From Oscillospiraceae bacterium (lineage in GTDB: Bacteria; Bacillota; Clostridia; Oscillospirales; Ruminococcaceae): 64,000 nucleotides of DNA. A program made the translations under genes and the position numbers. Positions 1-7,628 of this stretch are shown here, piece after piece (position 1 is the first letter of the stretch; the number at the start of each line of letters is the position of its first letter). The stretch covers positions 62,001 through 126,000 of the forward strand of contig CAADVD010000033.1 in the NCBI GenBank assembly GCA_900752435.1, in the 5' to 3' direction. The notes under the pieces are model-generated. The model was not told the origin of the DNA, did not search any database, and saw only the letters and a program-made list of their open reading frames with translations.

Positions 1-370
1 GCGCATGAACGCGGCGCCGGCTTTGTTTATGCAGATGGCCGGCAACGATGTGTACAAGTTCGCCACGACGATTATGCCGGAAGCGGTGGAAAAAGCGGCC
101 GCAAAAGCTGGATTGACGCTGGAGGATTTGGATCTCATCATTCCGCATCAGGCGAATATCCGCATTGTGCAGACGGCCATTAAGCGGCTCAAATTGCCGC
201 TGGACAAGTTTTACATCAACATTCAGGAGTTCGGGAATATCTCCAGTGCGTGCATTCCGCTGGGGCTGTCGCAGCTGCGGGAGCAGGGCAAGCTGAAAAA
301 GGGCGATAAGATTTGTCTTGTTGGATTTGGCGCGGGCTTGACCTACGGCGCGGCAGTATTTGAATATTAA
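1..370 (+). CDS. fabH: 3-oxoacyl-ACP synthase III (KAS III), C-terminal part
   Basis: Only the C-terminal ~122 residues are in the window; the gene enters from the left edge. The enzyme condenses acetyl-CoA with malonyl-ACP to start each fatty-acid chain. The HQANIRI motif carries the conserved catalytic His of the family, and the later GNISSA stretch carries the conserved catalytic Asn (most homologues read GNTSAA here). It ends 42 nt before fabG. In many Clostridia fabK and fabD lie between fabH and fabG; here they do not, so if present they must be upstream or elsewhere. The family call is secure; the missing N-terminus including the active-site Cys cannot be inspected. Confidence 0.93.
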   Translation, partial: RMNAAPALFMQMAGNDVYKFATTIMPEAVEKAAAKAGLTLEDLDLIIPHQANIRIVQTAIKRLKLPLDKFYINIQEFGNISSACIPLGLSQLREQGKLKKGDKICLVGFGAGLTYGAAVFEY

Positions 371-412
371 GAGATAGATTCAGAAAGAAATCAGAGATGA
401 GGAGTGTTTGAA

Positions 413-1156
413 TTGGCAAAGACAGTATTGATTACAGGTGCTTCACAGGGACTCGGTGCGGCAATGGCGCTTCGTTTGGCGGCGGACGGCTTCAATGTAG
501 CCATCAATTGCAGAAGCGAAGTGGAAGTCGAAAACGGCGGTCTCCAGGTCAAGGCGCAGTGTGAGGAAAAAGGCGTAAAGGCAGAATGCTTCATCGCCGA
601 TGTGTCCAGCTTTGAAGCGTGCAAGGCCATGGTCAAAGCGGTCAAAGAGACATTTGGCACCATTGATGTGCTGGTCAACAACGCCGGTATCACCAAGGAC
701 GGTTTGCTTGCCCGTATGAGCGAGGAGCAGTTTGACATTGTGACGGCGGTCAACTACAAGAGCGTGTTCAATATGACCCGTCACGTCAGCGCAGTGATGA
801 TGAAACAAAGAAGCGGCAAAATCATCAATGTGTCATCCGTGGCTGGATTGTACGGCAACGCTGGTCAGTTCAATTACTCCGCGACCAAAGCGGGCGTGGT
901 CGGCATGACGCTGACAGCGGCGAAGGAATTGGGTCCGCGCGGCATCACCGTCAACGCGATTGCACCGGGCTTTATCGAAACGCCGATGACCGATGTGCTG
1001 AGCGACGAGCTGAAAGAAACTTGCCGCAATGCGGTGGCGCTCAAGCGCTTTGGCAAGCCGGAAGAGGTTGCCAGCGTGGTGTCGTTCTTGGCGGGCGAGG
1101 ATTCCAACTATGTGTCCGGTCAGGTGATTGTCATCGACGGCGCAATGGTGATGTAG
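413..1156 (+). CDS. fabG: 3-oxoacyl-ACP reductase
   Basis: Short-chain dehydrogenase that uses NADPH to reduce 3-oxoacyl-ACP in the elongation cycle. The glycine-rich cofactor motif GASQGLG sits at residues ~9-15, and the Ser-Tyr-Lys catalytic set is visible as NVSS and YSATK. I place the start at TTG 413, preceded by TGAGGAG at 398-404 with 8 nt spacing, giving MAKTVLITG and 247 residues, the usual FabG length. A GTG at 404 would overlap the ribosome binding site and is less likely. Downstream of the stop is an array of heptamer repeats, then fabF. Confidence 0.95.
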   Translation: MAKTVLITGASQGLGAAMALRLAADGFNVAINCRSEVEVENGGLQVKAQCEEKGVKAECFIADVSSFEACKAMVKAVKETFGTIDVLVNNAGITKDGLLARMSEEQFDIVTAVNYKSVFNMTRHVSAVMMKQRSGKIINVSSVAGLYGNAGQFNYSATKAGVVGMTLTAAKELGPRGITVNAIAPGFIETPMTDVLSDELKETCRNAVALKRFGKPEEVASVVSFLAGEDSNYVSGQVIVIDGAMVM

Positions 1157-1160
1157 GAAA

Positions 1161-1195
1161 AAGTTGCAAGTTGTAAGTTGCAAATTGCAAGTTAC
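1161..1195 (+). repeat. Tandem heptamer array, copy 1
   Basis: Five consecutive 7-nt units: AAGTTGC, AAGTTGT, AAGTTGC, AAATTGC, AAGTTAC. The array starts 4 nt after the fabG stop codon and reads on the same strand as fabG. Similar 35-nt arrays occur at 20687-20721 and 28009-28043, always behind a stop codon. Function unknown. Confidence 0.85.
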
Positions 1196-1244
1196 GGCGA
1201 TGAAGTTATAAATTGTACAGGCAGAATATGTTTGGAGGAACAGC

Positions 1245-2480
1245 ATGAGAAGAGTAGTCATTACGGGTGTGGGCGTTGTCAGCCCGATTGGCAACGACAT
1301 GGAAACTTTTTGGAACAATGTAAAGGCCGGTAAACACGGCATTGATTTTATCAGTAAATTCGATACCACCGACTGCGACGTGAAGGTGGCGGCTGAGGTG
1401 AAGGACTTTGATTGGAGCAAAAGCTTTGAGAAAAAGGAACTGCGCCGGACGGATTTGTTCACGCAGTATGCAGTGGAAGCATGCAGACAGGCGCTGGCCG
1501 ACTGCGGCAGTGATTTGAAAGACCTCGATCCGTTCCGCGTGGGTGTGATCGTGGGCAGCGGTATTGGTGGTTTTACAACGACCGAAGAAGAGCACAAGAA
1601 ATTTCTCGAAAAAGGAGGAAAACGCGTTTCTCCGTTTTACATCCCGATGATGATTGCCAACATGGCGGCTGGTACAATTGCAATTAAAACCGGCTTCAAG
1701 GGTGTGAACTATGCGCCGGTGACGGCTTGCGCGACATCCTCCCATGCCGTGGGCGAGGCATTTCGCAACATCAAGCACGGTTATCTCGATGCGTGTGTGA
1801 CAGGCGGTTCGGAAGCGACTGTGACCGAATTTTCCATCAATGGATTCAACAATATGAAAGCGCTGTCCCACAGCAACAATCCGGACAGAGCGTCCATTCC
1901 GTTTGACAAGGAACGCGACGGTTTCGTTATGGGTGAGGGAAGCGGCATTTTGATTCTGGAAGAGCTGGAACACGCCAAAGCGAGAGGCGCGAAAATTTAT
2001 GCGGAAATCGTGGGCTACGGCGCAACCGGCGACGCATACCACATGACCAGCCCGGATCCGGAAGGCGAAGGCGCGGCCAGAGGGATGCAGCTGGCGTTTG
2101 AGGAAGCCGGTTTGACGGCGGCAGATGTGGATTACGTCAATGCGCACGGTACTTCTACACCGCTCAATGAGCGCTATGAAACCATCGCCATCAAAAAAGC
2201 GCTGGGCGAACATGCAAAAGATGTGATGGTCAGCTCGACCAAGGCGCTGACTGGTCATTTACTCGGCGCGGCCGGTGCAGTGGAAGCCATCATCTGTGCG
2301 AAATCCCTGCAGGAGGGTTTTGTGCCGGGAACAGCAAACTTCCAAGTGCCGGATGAAGACTGTGATTTGAACAACATGACCGACGGCTCGGTGGAAAAGG
2401 ACATTCAGATAGCGCTGTCCAACTCGCTGGGCTTCGGCGGCCACAACGCAACGCTGTGCTTGAAAAAATATAACGGCTAA
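1245..2480 (+). CDS. fabF: 3-oxoacyl-ACP synthase II (KAS II)
   Basis: Elongating condensing enzyme that extends acyl-ACP with malonyl-ACP. The thiolase-fold Cys-His-His triad is visible: Cys162 in VTACATSS, His301 in NAHGTSTP and His338 in KALTGHLLGAAG. The length of 411 residues is typical. ATG 1245 follows a GGAGG. It sits between fabG and accB in the fatty-acid operon; the gap to fabG (88 nt) is the widest between the operon genes and holds the heptamer array. Confidence 0.96.
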   Translation: MRRVVITGVGVVSPIGNDMETFWNNVKAGKHGIDFISKFDTTDCDVKVAAEVKDFDWSKSFEKKELRRTDLFTQYAVEACRQALADCGSDLKDLDPFRVGVIVGSGIGGFTTTEEEHKKFLEKGGKRVSPFYIPMMIANMAAGTIAIKTGFKGVNYAPVTACATSSHAVGEAFRNIKHGYLDACVTGGSEATVTEFSINGFNNMKALSHSNNPDRASIPFDKERDGFVMGEGSGILILEELEHAKARGAKIYAEIVGYGATGDAYHMTSPDPEGEGAARGMQLAFEEAGLTAADVDYVNAHGTSTPLNERYETIAIKKALGEHAKDVMVSSTKALTGHLLGAAGAVEAIICAKSLQEGFVPGTANFQVPDEDCDLNNMTDGSVEKDIQIALSNSLGFGGHNATLCLKKYNG

Positions 2481-2501
2481 GCGGCGGTCAGGGAGAGAAA
2501 C

Positions 2502-2975
2502 ATGAGCGAATTGAAAGTAACAATCGACGAAATTAAGAGCCTGATGGATCAGATGGCCAAAACCGGCTTGGGCAAATTCGAATTGGAGGACGGCGACTTT
2601 AAATTGTCGCTGGCTTCTAAGAAAGAGCAGGTTGTGGTGGCATCCGCACCGGCGGAAGCCGTGCAGGTGCTCAGCGGTACGGCGGAGAATGCGGCGGTCG
2701 CTGCTGCTCCGGCTGCATCGGAAGCGGAAACGTCTGTAACGGGCAATGAAGTAACCGCGCCCATCGTGGGAACATTTTATGCGTCGCCATCGCCGGACAA
2801 GGACGCTTTTGTCAAAGTGGGCGATACCGTGAAAAAGGGCGATGTGCTGTTCATCATCGAATCCATGAAGCTGATGAATGAAATCCAAAGCGAATTTGAC
2901 GGCGAGGTCGTGGACATTTGTGTGGAAAACGGCACACCGGTGGAATTCGGACAAAAAATCATGGTGATTCGATAA
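2502..2975 (+). CDS. accB: Acetyl-CoA carboxylase biotin carboxyl carrier protein
   Basis: Carries the biotin that shuttles carboxylate from AccC to AccA/AccD. The C-terminal biotinyl domain has the canonical ESMKLMNEI motif, with biotinylated Lys at residue 123. Residues ~45-80 form an Ala/Val/Glu-rich flexible linker typical of BCCP. At 157 residues it is normal length. It is encoded 21 nt after fabF and 12 nt before fabZ, in the same operon. Confidence 0.95.
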   Translation: MSELKVTIDEIKSLMDQMAKTGLGKFELEDGDFKLSLASKKEQVVVASAPAEAVQVLSGTAENAAVAAAPAASEAETSVTGNEVTAPIVGTFYASPSPDKDAFVKVGDTVKKGDVLFIIESMKLMNEIQSEFDGEVVDICVENGTPVEFGQKIMVIR

Positions 2976-2987
2976 GGAGGACTTGGG

Positions 2988-3425
2988 ATGCATTTGGATT
3001 TGGAACAAATTAAAGAAATCATTCCGCACCGCGATCCGTTTTTGCTGATTGATGAAGTGGTTGAGCTGGAACCGGGTGTGCGCGTGGTTGCGAAAAAGCA
3101 TCTGAAAGAGGATGAATATTGGTTTGCCGGTCATTTTCCGGGACAGCCGGTTCAGCCGGGCGTGCTGATGATTGAAATGCTGGCACAGGCCGGATGCGTT
3201 TGCGCGCTGAGCCTGCCGGAAAACAAGGGCAAGGTTGGATTTTTTGCCGGTATTGATAAAGCGCGTTTCAAAGGCATTGTAAGACCGGGCGATACGCTGA
3301 CACTGGCGGTGGAAATGACCAAGTACAAAGGCCCGATTGGCTTCGGAAAAGCGGTTGCCACGAATCAGGACGGCAAAAAGGTTGTCGTCGCGGAAATCAG
3401 CTTTGCACTGGGCGAACGGGAATAA
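2988..3425 (+). CDS. fabZ: 3-hydroxyacyl-ACP dehydratase
   Basis: Hot-dog fold enzyme that dehydrates 3-hydroxyacyl-ACP to trans-2-enoyl-ACP. The active-site stretch reads HFPGQPVQPGVLMIE, with catalytic His49 and Glu63; the N-terminal IPHRDPFLLID motif is also typical. The 145-residue length matches the family. ATG 2988 follows AAGGAGG. It lies between accB and accC, the standard clostridial order. Confidence 0.95.
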   Translation: MHLDLEQIKEIIPHRDPFLLIDEVVELEPGVRVVAKKHLKEDEYWFAGHFPGQPVQPGVLMIEMLAQAGCVCALSLPENKGKVGFFAGIDKARFKGIVRPGDTLTLAVEMTKYKGPIGFGKAVATNQDGKKVVVAEISFALGERE

Positions 3426-3446
3426 GCGGATAATAGGAGTACAAAC

Positions 3447-4799
3447 ATGTTGAATAAGGTACTGATTGCCAACCGCGGCGAAATCGCGGTGCGCATCATT
3501 CGTGCCTGCCGGGAGCTGGGCATTCGCACCGTGGCGGTGTATTCCACAGCGGATCGCAGTTCTTTGCACGTCAAGCTGGCGGATGAGGCCATCTGCATCG
3601 GTCCGGCGGCGACCAAGGACAGCTACCTGAATGTGCAGGCCATTTTGGCGGCCTGCGATTTGACCGGCGCGGAAGCCATTCATCCGGGCTTTGGCTTTTT
3701 GTCCGAGAACGCGCACTTTGCGAAAACCTGCGAGCGCTGCGGCGTGAAGTTCATCGGACCGCGAAGCGAATCCATTGAGCTGATGGGCGATAAGGCGGAA
3801 GCCAAGCGCACGATGAAAGAAGCCGGCGTTCCCGTTGTGCCGGGTTCGGACGGCGAGGTTGCGAGCGTGGAAGAGGGAAAGGCGATCGCGAAAGAAATCG
3901 GCTATCCCGTCATGGTGAAAGCGTCAGCCGGTGGCGGCGGACGCGGCATCCGTCTGGTGGAAAACGAAGACGAACTGGAAGCGGCAATGACCGCGGCCAA
4001 GCAGGAAGCGCTGAATTTCTTCGGAAACGACGGCGTATACATTGAGAAGTTTATTGTCAATCCGCGCCATGTGGAGGTGCAGATTCTGGCTGACCGCTTC
4101 GGCAATGTGGTGTATCTGGGCGAGCGTGACTGCTCCGTGCAGAGAAAGCATCAGAAAGTGATCGAGGAAGCGCCGTGTGCGGTAATGACCGAGGATTTGC
4201 GGGCGAAAATGGGCGAAGCGGCGGTTCGCGCGGCAAAGGCCTGCGGCTATGAAAATGCCGGAACGATTGAATTTTTGCTCGACATTTACGGGGATTTCTA
4301 TTTCATGGAAATGAACACTCGTATTCAGGTGGAGCATCCAATTACGGAACTGGTGACCGGCGTGGATTTGGTCAAGGAACAGATTTTGATTGCGCAGGGC
4401 GAAGCGCTTTCGCTGACGCAGGATAAAATTCACTTGACAGGCCATGCAATAGAGTGTAGAATTAACGCTGAAAATCCAAAATTTAACTTCCGTCCGTCTC
4501 CGGGAAAAATTACGGCGCTCAACGTGCCGGGCGGCCCCGGCGTGCGCATTGACAGCGCGGTGTATCAGGGATACGAAATTACGCCGTACTACGACAGCAT
4601 GATTGCGAAGCTGATTGTTTATGCCCCCGACCGTGAGACGGCCATTAAAAAGATGAAATGGGCGCTGGCGGAATTTTTGGTGGAGGGCGTGGACACCAAC
4701 ATCGATTTCCAGTTGAGCATTCTGCGCGACGAAGATTTTGTCAACGCCAACATCGACAACGGGTTTTTGGATCGGAAAATGGCAAACGGCGAATTGTAA
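3447..4799 (+). CDS. accC: Acetyl-CoA carboxylase biotin carboxylase subunit
   Basis: ATP-grasp enzyme that carboxylates biotin on AccB using bicarbonate and ATP. It shows the N-terminal VLIANRGEIAVRIIRA signature, the glycine-rich ATP loop GGGGRGIR at residues ~162-168, and the EMNTRIQVEHPITE carboxylase signature. At 450 residues it is full length. A 59-nt spacer separates it from accD. Confidence 0.96.
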   Translation: MLNKVLIANRGEIAVRIIRACRELGIRTVAVYSTADRSSLHVKLADEAICIGPAATKDSYLNVQAILAACDLTGAEAIHPGFGFLSENAHFAKTCERCGVKFIGPRSESIELMGDKAEAKRTMKEAGVPVVPGSDGEVASVEEGKAIAKEIGYPVMVKASAGGGGRGIRLVENEDELEAAMTAAKQEALNFFGNDGVYIEKFIVNPRHVEVQILADRFGNVVYLGERDCSVQRKHQKVIEEAPCAVMTEDLRAKMGEAAVRAAKACGYENAGTIEFLLDIYGDFYFMEMNTRIQVEHPITELVTGVDLVKEQILIAQGEALSLTQDKIHLTGHAIECRINAENPKFNFRPSPGKITALNVPGGPGVRIDSAVYQGYEITPYYDSMIAKLIVYAPDRETAIKKMKWALAEFLVEGVDTNIDFQLSILRDEDFVNANIDNGFLDRKMANGEL

Positions 4800-4858
4800 G
4801 CGGTGCGTGACATGCGCGGCAAGCATAGCAAGGAATTCTGCGAAAGGTTGGGAAGTAA

Positions 4859-5734
4859 TTGTTAGAGGATTTATTTAAAACGGTGCGCTCCCGGTTTGAA
4901 GCTGACTCGTCCGGGGATAAAAAGGGCAAGGTGTCCATTCCGGCGGATTTGCTGTTCAAATGTCCGCGGTGCAGCAACGTCATGTTTATGGAGGACTTTA
5001 CCGGCGCGAGCAAGGTTTGCTCCCAGTGCGGTTATCATGCCAGATTGACGGCGCGCGAGCGGCTGGAAATGACCATTGACAAGGGAAGCTTTGTGGAATA
5101 CGATAAGGATATGAACAGCAAGAATCCCATTGATTTCCCGAATTATGAGCAGAAGATAGCGGCTTTGCAGGAAAAAACCGGTCTGCGTGACGCGGTGGTT
5201 ACCGGTGAATGCAAAATTAAGACCAAGCCCTGTGTCATCGGCGTGATGGATTCCAACTTCATGATGGCTTCCATGGGAAGCGTGGTCGGCGAAAAGATTG
5301 CGCGCGCGTTTGAACGTGCGGCGGAGAAGAATCTGCCGGTTATTCTGTTTACCGCTTCCGGCGGTGCGCGGATGCAGGAGGGCGTTGTTGCTCTGATGCA
5401 AATGGCCAAAACCTCGGCGGCAGTCAAGCGCCACAGTGACAAGGGATTGTTGTATATTACCGTGCTGACCGACCCGACAACGGGCGGCGTGACGGCATCG
5501 TTTGCCTCTTTGGGCGACATCATCATCGCTGAACCGAAGGTGCTCATCGGCTTTGCCGGACGGCGCGTGATCGAGGGTACGATCAAACAGCGGCTGCCCG
5601 AAGACTTCCAGTCCGCAGAATTTTTGCTCAGTCATGGCTTTGTGGACATGATTGTGCCGAGACAGAATTTGCGCCGGACGCTGTCCAAGCTGCTTCGCCA
5701 TCACGGGTATCCGGGCGAAACACCGGCACAGTAA
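4859..5734 (+). CDS. accD: Acetyl-CoA carboxylase carboxyltransferase subunit beta
   Basis: With AccA it moves the carboxyl group from biotin to acetyl-CoA, giving malonyl-CoA. The N-terminal zinc ribbon has four cysteines at residues 35, 38, 54 and 57, which rules out the internal ATG codons as starts and supports TTG 4859 (a purine-rich GAAAGG lies about 12 nt upstream, so the ribosome binding site is only moderate). The carboxyltransferase core includes TASGGARMQEG. Full length at 291 residues. Confidence 0.94.
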   Translation: MLEDLFKTVRSRFEADSSGDKKGKVSIPADLLFKCPRCSNVMFMEDFTGASKVCSQCGYHARLTARERLEMTIDKGSFVEYDKDMNSKNPIDFPNYEQKIAALQEKTGLRDAVVTGECKIKTKPCVIGVMDSNFMMASMGSVVGEKIARAFERAAEKNLPVILFTASGGARMQEGVVALMQMAKTSAAVKRHSDKGLLYITVLTDPTTGGVTASFASLGDIIIAEPKVLIGFAGRRVIEGTIKQRLPEDFQSAEFLLSHGFVDMIVPRQNLRRTLSKLLRHHGYPGETPAQ

Positions 5735-5749
5735 CGGCAGGAGGTTGGA

Positions 5750-6559
5750 GTGAAGATGGCAAATTTAACAGCATGGGAAAGAATGGAAATCATCCGCAAC
5801 AAAAACCGTCCGACTGTCAAGGATTACATACCGGCGATTTTTAAGGATTTTTATGAAATGCACGGCGACCGTTTGTACGGTGACGACCATGCGATTTTTG
5901 GCGGCGTGGGAAGCTTCAAAGGAATTCCGGTGACGGTGATTGCGCAGGTAAAAGGGCACAATTTACAGGAGAATCAGGATTCCAACTTTGCGATGCCGTA
6001 TCCGGAGGGTTACCGCAAGGCGCTCCGGCTGGCCAAGCAGGCGGAGAAGTTTCATCGTCCGGTGATTTTCTTTGTGGATACGCCGGGGGCCTTCTGCGGT
6101 GTGGCCGCGGAGGAACGCGGACAGGGTGAAGCAATTGCGCGCAACTTGTTGGAGCTGAGCACGCTTAAGACACCGATTATTACGATTGTGTTGGGTGAAG
6201 GCGGTTCCGGCGGTGCGTTGGCATTGGCGGTCTGCGATGAGCTGGCGATGCTGGAAAATGCGGTGTATTCGGCGATTTCGCCGCGGGGTTTCGCGAGCAT
6301 TCTGTGGAAGGACGCGTCCCGTGAACAGGAAGCTGCGCAAATCATGCGCATTACGGCGGAGGATTTGCTGGAGCTGAAAGTGGCGGAAGCGATTATTCCC
6401 GAACCGGCCGGCGGCGCACACAACAACGTGGAACGCATGGTGGAGAACATTTCCGATTATTTGTCAAAAACAATTGCAAAATTATCCGAAGAACCTATTG
6501 CAAATTTGTTGGAGAATCGATATAATAAATTCAGAAAGATTGGGGAATTTACAGAATAG
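5750..6559 (+). CDS. accA: Acetyl-CoA carboxylase carboxyltransferase subunit alpha
   Basis: Partner of AccD in the carboxyltransferase. Recognisable by ARRIMRLAEKF-like text (KALRLAKQAEKF), FVDTPGAFCG and GEGGSGGALALAV. AGGAGG at 5739-5744 could serve GTG 5750 (5 nt) or ATG 5756 (11 nt); either gives about 267-269 residues, somewhat shorter than the ~315 of the E. coli protein, as is usual in Clostridia with short N-termini. It is the last gene of the operon; a terminator-like hairpin follows. Confidence 0.94.
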   Translation: MKMANLTAWERMEIIRNKNRPTVKDYIPAIFKDFYEMHGDRLYGDDHAIFGGVGSFKGIPVTVIAQVKGHNLQENQDSNFAMPYPEGYRKALRLAKQAEKFHRPVIFFVDTPGAFCGVAAEERGQGEAIARNLLELSTLKTPIITIVLGEGGSGGALALAVCDELAMLENAVYSAISPRGFASILWKDASREQEAAQIMRITAEDLLELKVAEAIIPEPAGGAHNNVERMVENISDYLSKTIAKLSEEPIANLLENRYNKFRKIGEFTE

Positions 6560-6597
6560 GGTTTGGACCCGTCGGTAAAGAACCGCGATTGGTTATC

Positions 6598-6634
6598 AGA
6601 AAGGGATTCCTTTCAGCAAGGATTCCTTTCTTTT
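6598..6634 (+). terminator. Terminator-like hairpin after accA
   Basis: AGAAAGGGATTCCT pairs (with two G-U pairs) with AGGATTCCTTTCT around a short loop, followed by TTTT. It closes the fatty-acid/ACC operon, so acpP is probably transcribed separately or by readthrough. Confidence 0.65.
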
Positions 6635-6734
6635 AATAAACTCCTAATCGCTCGGCGAATTTGCTTCGATGTGAATGAATTCGATGCAAATGAATTTGCT
6701 GGTGGATTAGAAATGAAAAAGGAGGATTGTAGCT

Positions 6735-6965
6735 ATGGTATTCGATAAGGTAAAAGAAATTATCTGTGACCAGTTGGACTTGGACGAAGAAAAAGTGACT
6801 TTGGAAGCTTCTATCACAGAAGACTTGGGCGCTGATTCTTTGGACGTGGTTGACTTGGTGATGTCTTTAGAAGAAGAATTCGATATCGAAATCCCTGATG
6901 ACGAAGTGGAGAACATCAAAGTTGTTGGAGATGTTGTGAAATATATCGAAGATCACGTGGAATAA
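6735..6965 (+). CDS. acpP: Acyl carrier protein
   Basis: Carries growing acyl chains on a phosphopantetheine arm. The attachment Ser is residue 35 in the motif GADSLDVVDL. 76 residues, strongly acidic, as expected. ATG 6735 follows AAAGGAGG. The gene is placed at the end of the fatty-acid cluster rather than near fabH, with terminators on both sides; no clear promoter was found in the 100 nt between the accA hairpin and the start. Confidence 0.96.
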   Translation: MVFDKVKEIICDQLDLDEEKVTLEASITEDLGADSLDVVDLVMSLEEEFDIEIPDDEVENIKVVGDVVKYIEDHVE

Positions 6966-6973
6966 TGGAAGCA

Positions 6974-7008
6974 CAAAAAGCCTGCGGTTTGCGCCGCAGG
7001 CTTTTTAA
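6974..7008 (+). terminator. Terminator after acpP
   Basis: AAAAGCCTGCGG and CCGCAGGCTTTT form a perfect GC-rich stem with a short loop and a T run. Ends the acpP transcript directly before the consensus promoter at 7015. Confidence 0.92.
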
Positions 7009-7014
7009 ATTTGT

Positions 7015-7043
7015 TTGACAAAATGGATGGATTGGATTATAAT
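7015..7043 (+). promoter_or_regulatory. Consensus promoter of copy-1 antisense RNA
   Basis: Perfect TTGACA (7015-7020), 17-nt spacer, perfect TATAAT (7038-7043). It fires rightward into the decayed toxin copy 1 on the opposite strand. Compared with copy 2 (promoter 7286-7314), the ~85 nt RNA body that should follow is missing. Confidence 0.85.
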
Positions 7044-7054
7044 AATTATGAAAA

Positions 7055-7143
7055 TTATTTCTTGTTGTTTGAGATTGATACAACAAGTGTGATAACTGCG
7101 ATGATTACGAGACAAAATGAAAATAAATTGTTGTATGTAACAT
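7055..7143 (-). pseudogene. Decayed holin-like toxin peptide, copy 1
   Basis: Reading leftward from 7143, the sequence matches the intact toxin of copy 2 (7421-7513) but lacks 4 nt (an ACATACAT repeat reduced to ACAT on the + strand) just after the start ATG. This puts the ATG out of frame: translation would stop after 12 residues, while the conserved frame (DVTYNNLFSFCLVIIAVITL, then VVSISNNKK) has no start codon before an upstream in-frame TGA. The leftward promoter of this copy also lost 4 nt between its -35 and -10 relative to copy 2. I read it as a toxin gene inactivated by replication slippage. Confidence 0.75.
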
Positions 7144-7176
7144 CGTAGTCATCACCTCCCTTTCATGATCAAGTAG

Positions 7177-7206
7177 ACAGCCTGTGCAAAAGCACGGGCT
7201 GTTTTT
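7177..7206 (+). terminator. Rightward terminator / 5'-UTR hairpin, copy 1
   Basis: ACAGCCTGTGC and GCACGGGCTGT enclose AAAA and are followed by TTTTT. On the + strand it can end the antisense RNA from 7015; on the minus strand it would form the 5' stem-loop of the former toxin mRNA. A similar but weaker stem is at 7545-7574. Confidence 0.75.
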
Positions 7207-7285
7207 CGTATTGATAATGCCTTAGTCGTATCTTAAAGTGAGGGAATTGTGTCAAATAAGGAGCGAAAATCACTCAATTATCAAG

Positions 7286-7314
7286 TTGACAAATAAAAAA
7301 GAATGTCTTATAAT
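7286..7314 (+). promoter_or_regulatory. Consensus promoter of putative antitoxin RNA, copy 2
   Basis: Perfect TTGACA (7286-7291), 17-nt spacer, perfect TATAAT (7309-7314). Transcription would start near 7321 and run to the 15-bp hairpin ending at 7404. Confidence 0.85.
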
Positions 7315-7320
7315 ACAAAT

Positions 7321-7408
7321 AGAAGGTGTTACCGATTGCGGTTGCACCCCTAATGTTGCTGATTGAAAACAATCGCCCTATTAGCGTGCAGGGCGATTGT
7401 TTTCCTTT
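7321..7408 (+). ncRNA. Putative antitoxin small RNA (~85 nt)
   Basis: A stand-alone transcription unit: perfect promoter upstream, no open frame with a ribosome binding site, and a strong terminator hairpin at 7365-7404. The toxin mRNA from the opposite strand converges on the same hairpin, so the two RNAs would overlap at their 3' ends, the arrangement known for TxpA/RatA and BsrG/SR4 type I systems of Bacillus. The RNA also contains GCACCCC, which could in principle pair with the GGGAGGTG ribosome binding region of the toxin. Assignment as antitoxin is inference from layout. Confidence 0.65.
7365..7404. terminator. Bidirectional hairpin shared by sRNA and toxin mRNA
   Basis: GAAAACAATCGCCCT (7365-7379) and AGGGCGATTGTTTTC (7390-7404) form a perfect 15-bp stem with a 10-nt loop. 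It has T-rich ends on both strands and lies 17 nt beyond the toxin stop codon. Confidence 0.85.
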
Positions 7409-7420
7409 ATAAAAAGAAAA

Positions 7421-7513
7421 TTATTTCTTGTTGTTAGAAATACTGACAACAAGAGTGATAACTCCGATGATTACCAGACAAAATGAAAATAAGTTGTCAT
7501 ATGTAACATACAT
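7421..7513 (-). CDS. Putative holin-like toxin peptide, type I toxin-antitoxin
   Basis: A 30-residue peptide (MYVTYDNLFSFCLVIIGVIT followed by LVVSISNNKK) with one hydrophobic segment (residues ~8-24) and a Lys-rich end, matching the small 'putative holin-like toxin' families of Firmicutes. ATG 7513 follows GGGAGGTGATAACG. The ribosome binding site is sequestered in a CTCCC-GCAA-GGGAG hairpin, a common way to keep type I toxin mRNAs silent. A leftward promoter lies at 7599-7628, and a convergent small RNA overlaps the 3' end. Probably acts at the membrane when over-expressed. A decayed second copy lies 370 bp to the left. Confidence 0.78.
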   Translation of the reverse strand: MYVTYDNLFSFCLVIIGVITLVVSISNNKK

Positions 7514-7574
7514 CGTTATCACCTCCCTTGCGGGAGCAACCGCCAACAGCCCGTGCGAAAGCGCAGGCTGTTTT
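7514..7574 (-). promoter_or_regulatory. Structured 5' UTR of the toxin mRNA
   Basis: On the minus strand the leader holds a stem-loop built from AACAGCC/GGCTGTT (7545-7572) and then a CTCCC-GCAA-GGGAG hairpin that buries the Shine-Dalgarno sequence. This predicts translational repression of the toxin until the leader is opened or processed. Confidence 0.6.
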
Positions 7575-7598
7575 CCGTATCGATAACACCTTGGTCGT

Positions 7599-7628
7599 AT
7601 TTTAACATAGGTGTGGGGATTGTGTCAA
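7599..7628 (-). promoter_or_regulatory. Toxin promoter, copy 2
   Basis: On the minus strand: TTGACA (7628-7623), 18-nt spacer, TAAAAT (7604-7599). The corresponding site of copy 1 keeps TTGACA (7255-7250) but has 4 nt fewer before its -10-like TAAGAT, which should weaken it. Confidence 0.65.

Noticed and set aside
1161..1195. CRISPR repeat or minisatellite gene remnant
   Set aside because: Units are only 7 nt with no spacers; reclassified as tandem heptamer array.
6563..6748. 61-codon frame between accA and acpP
   Set aside because: It contains the terminator hairpin and the acpP ribosome binding site, overlaps the acpP start and matches no family.
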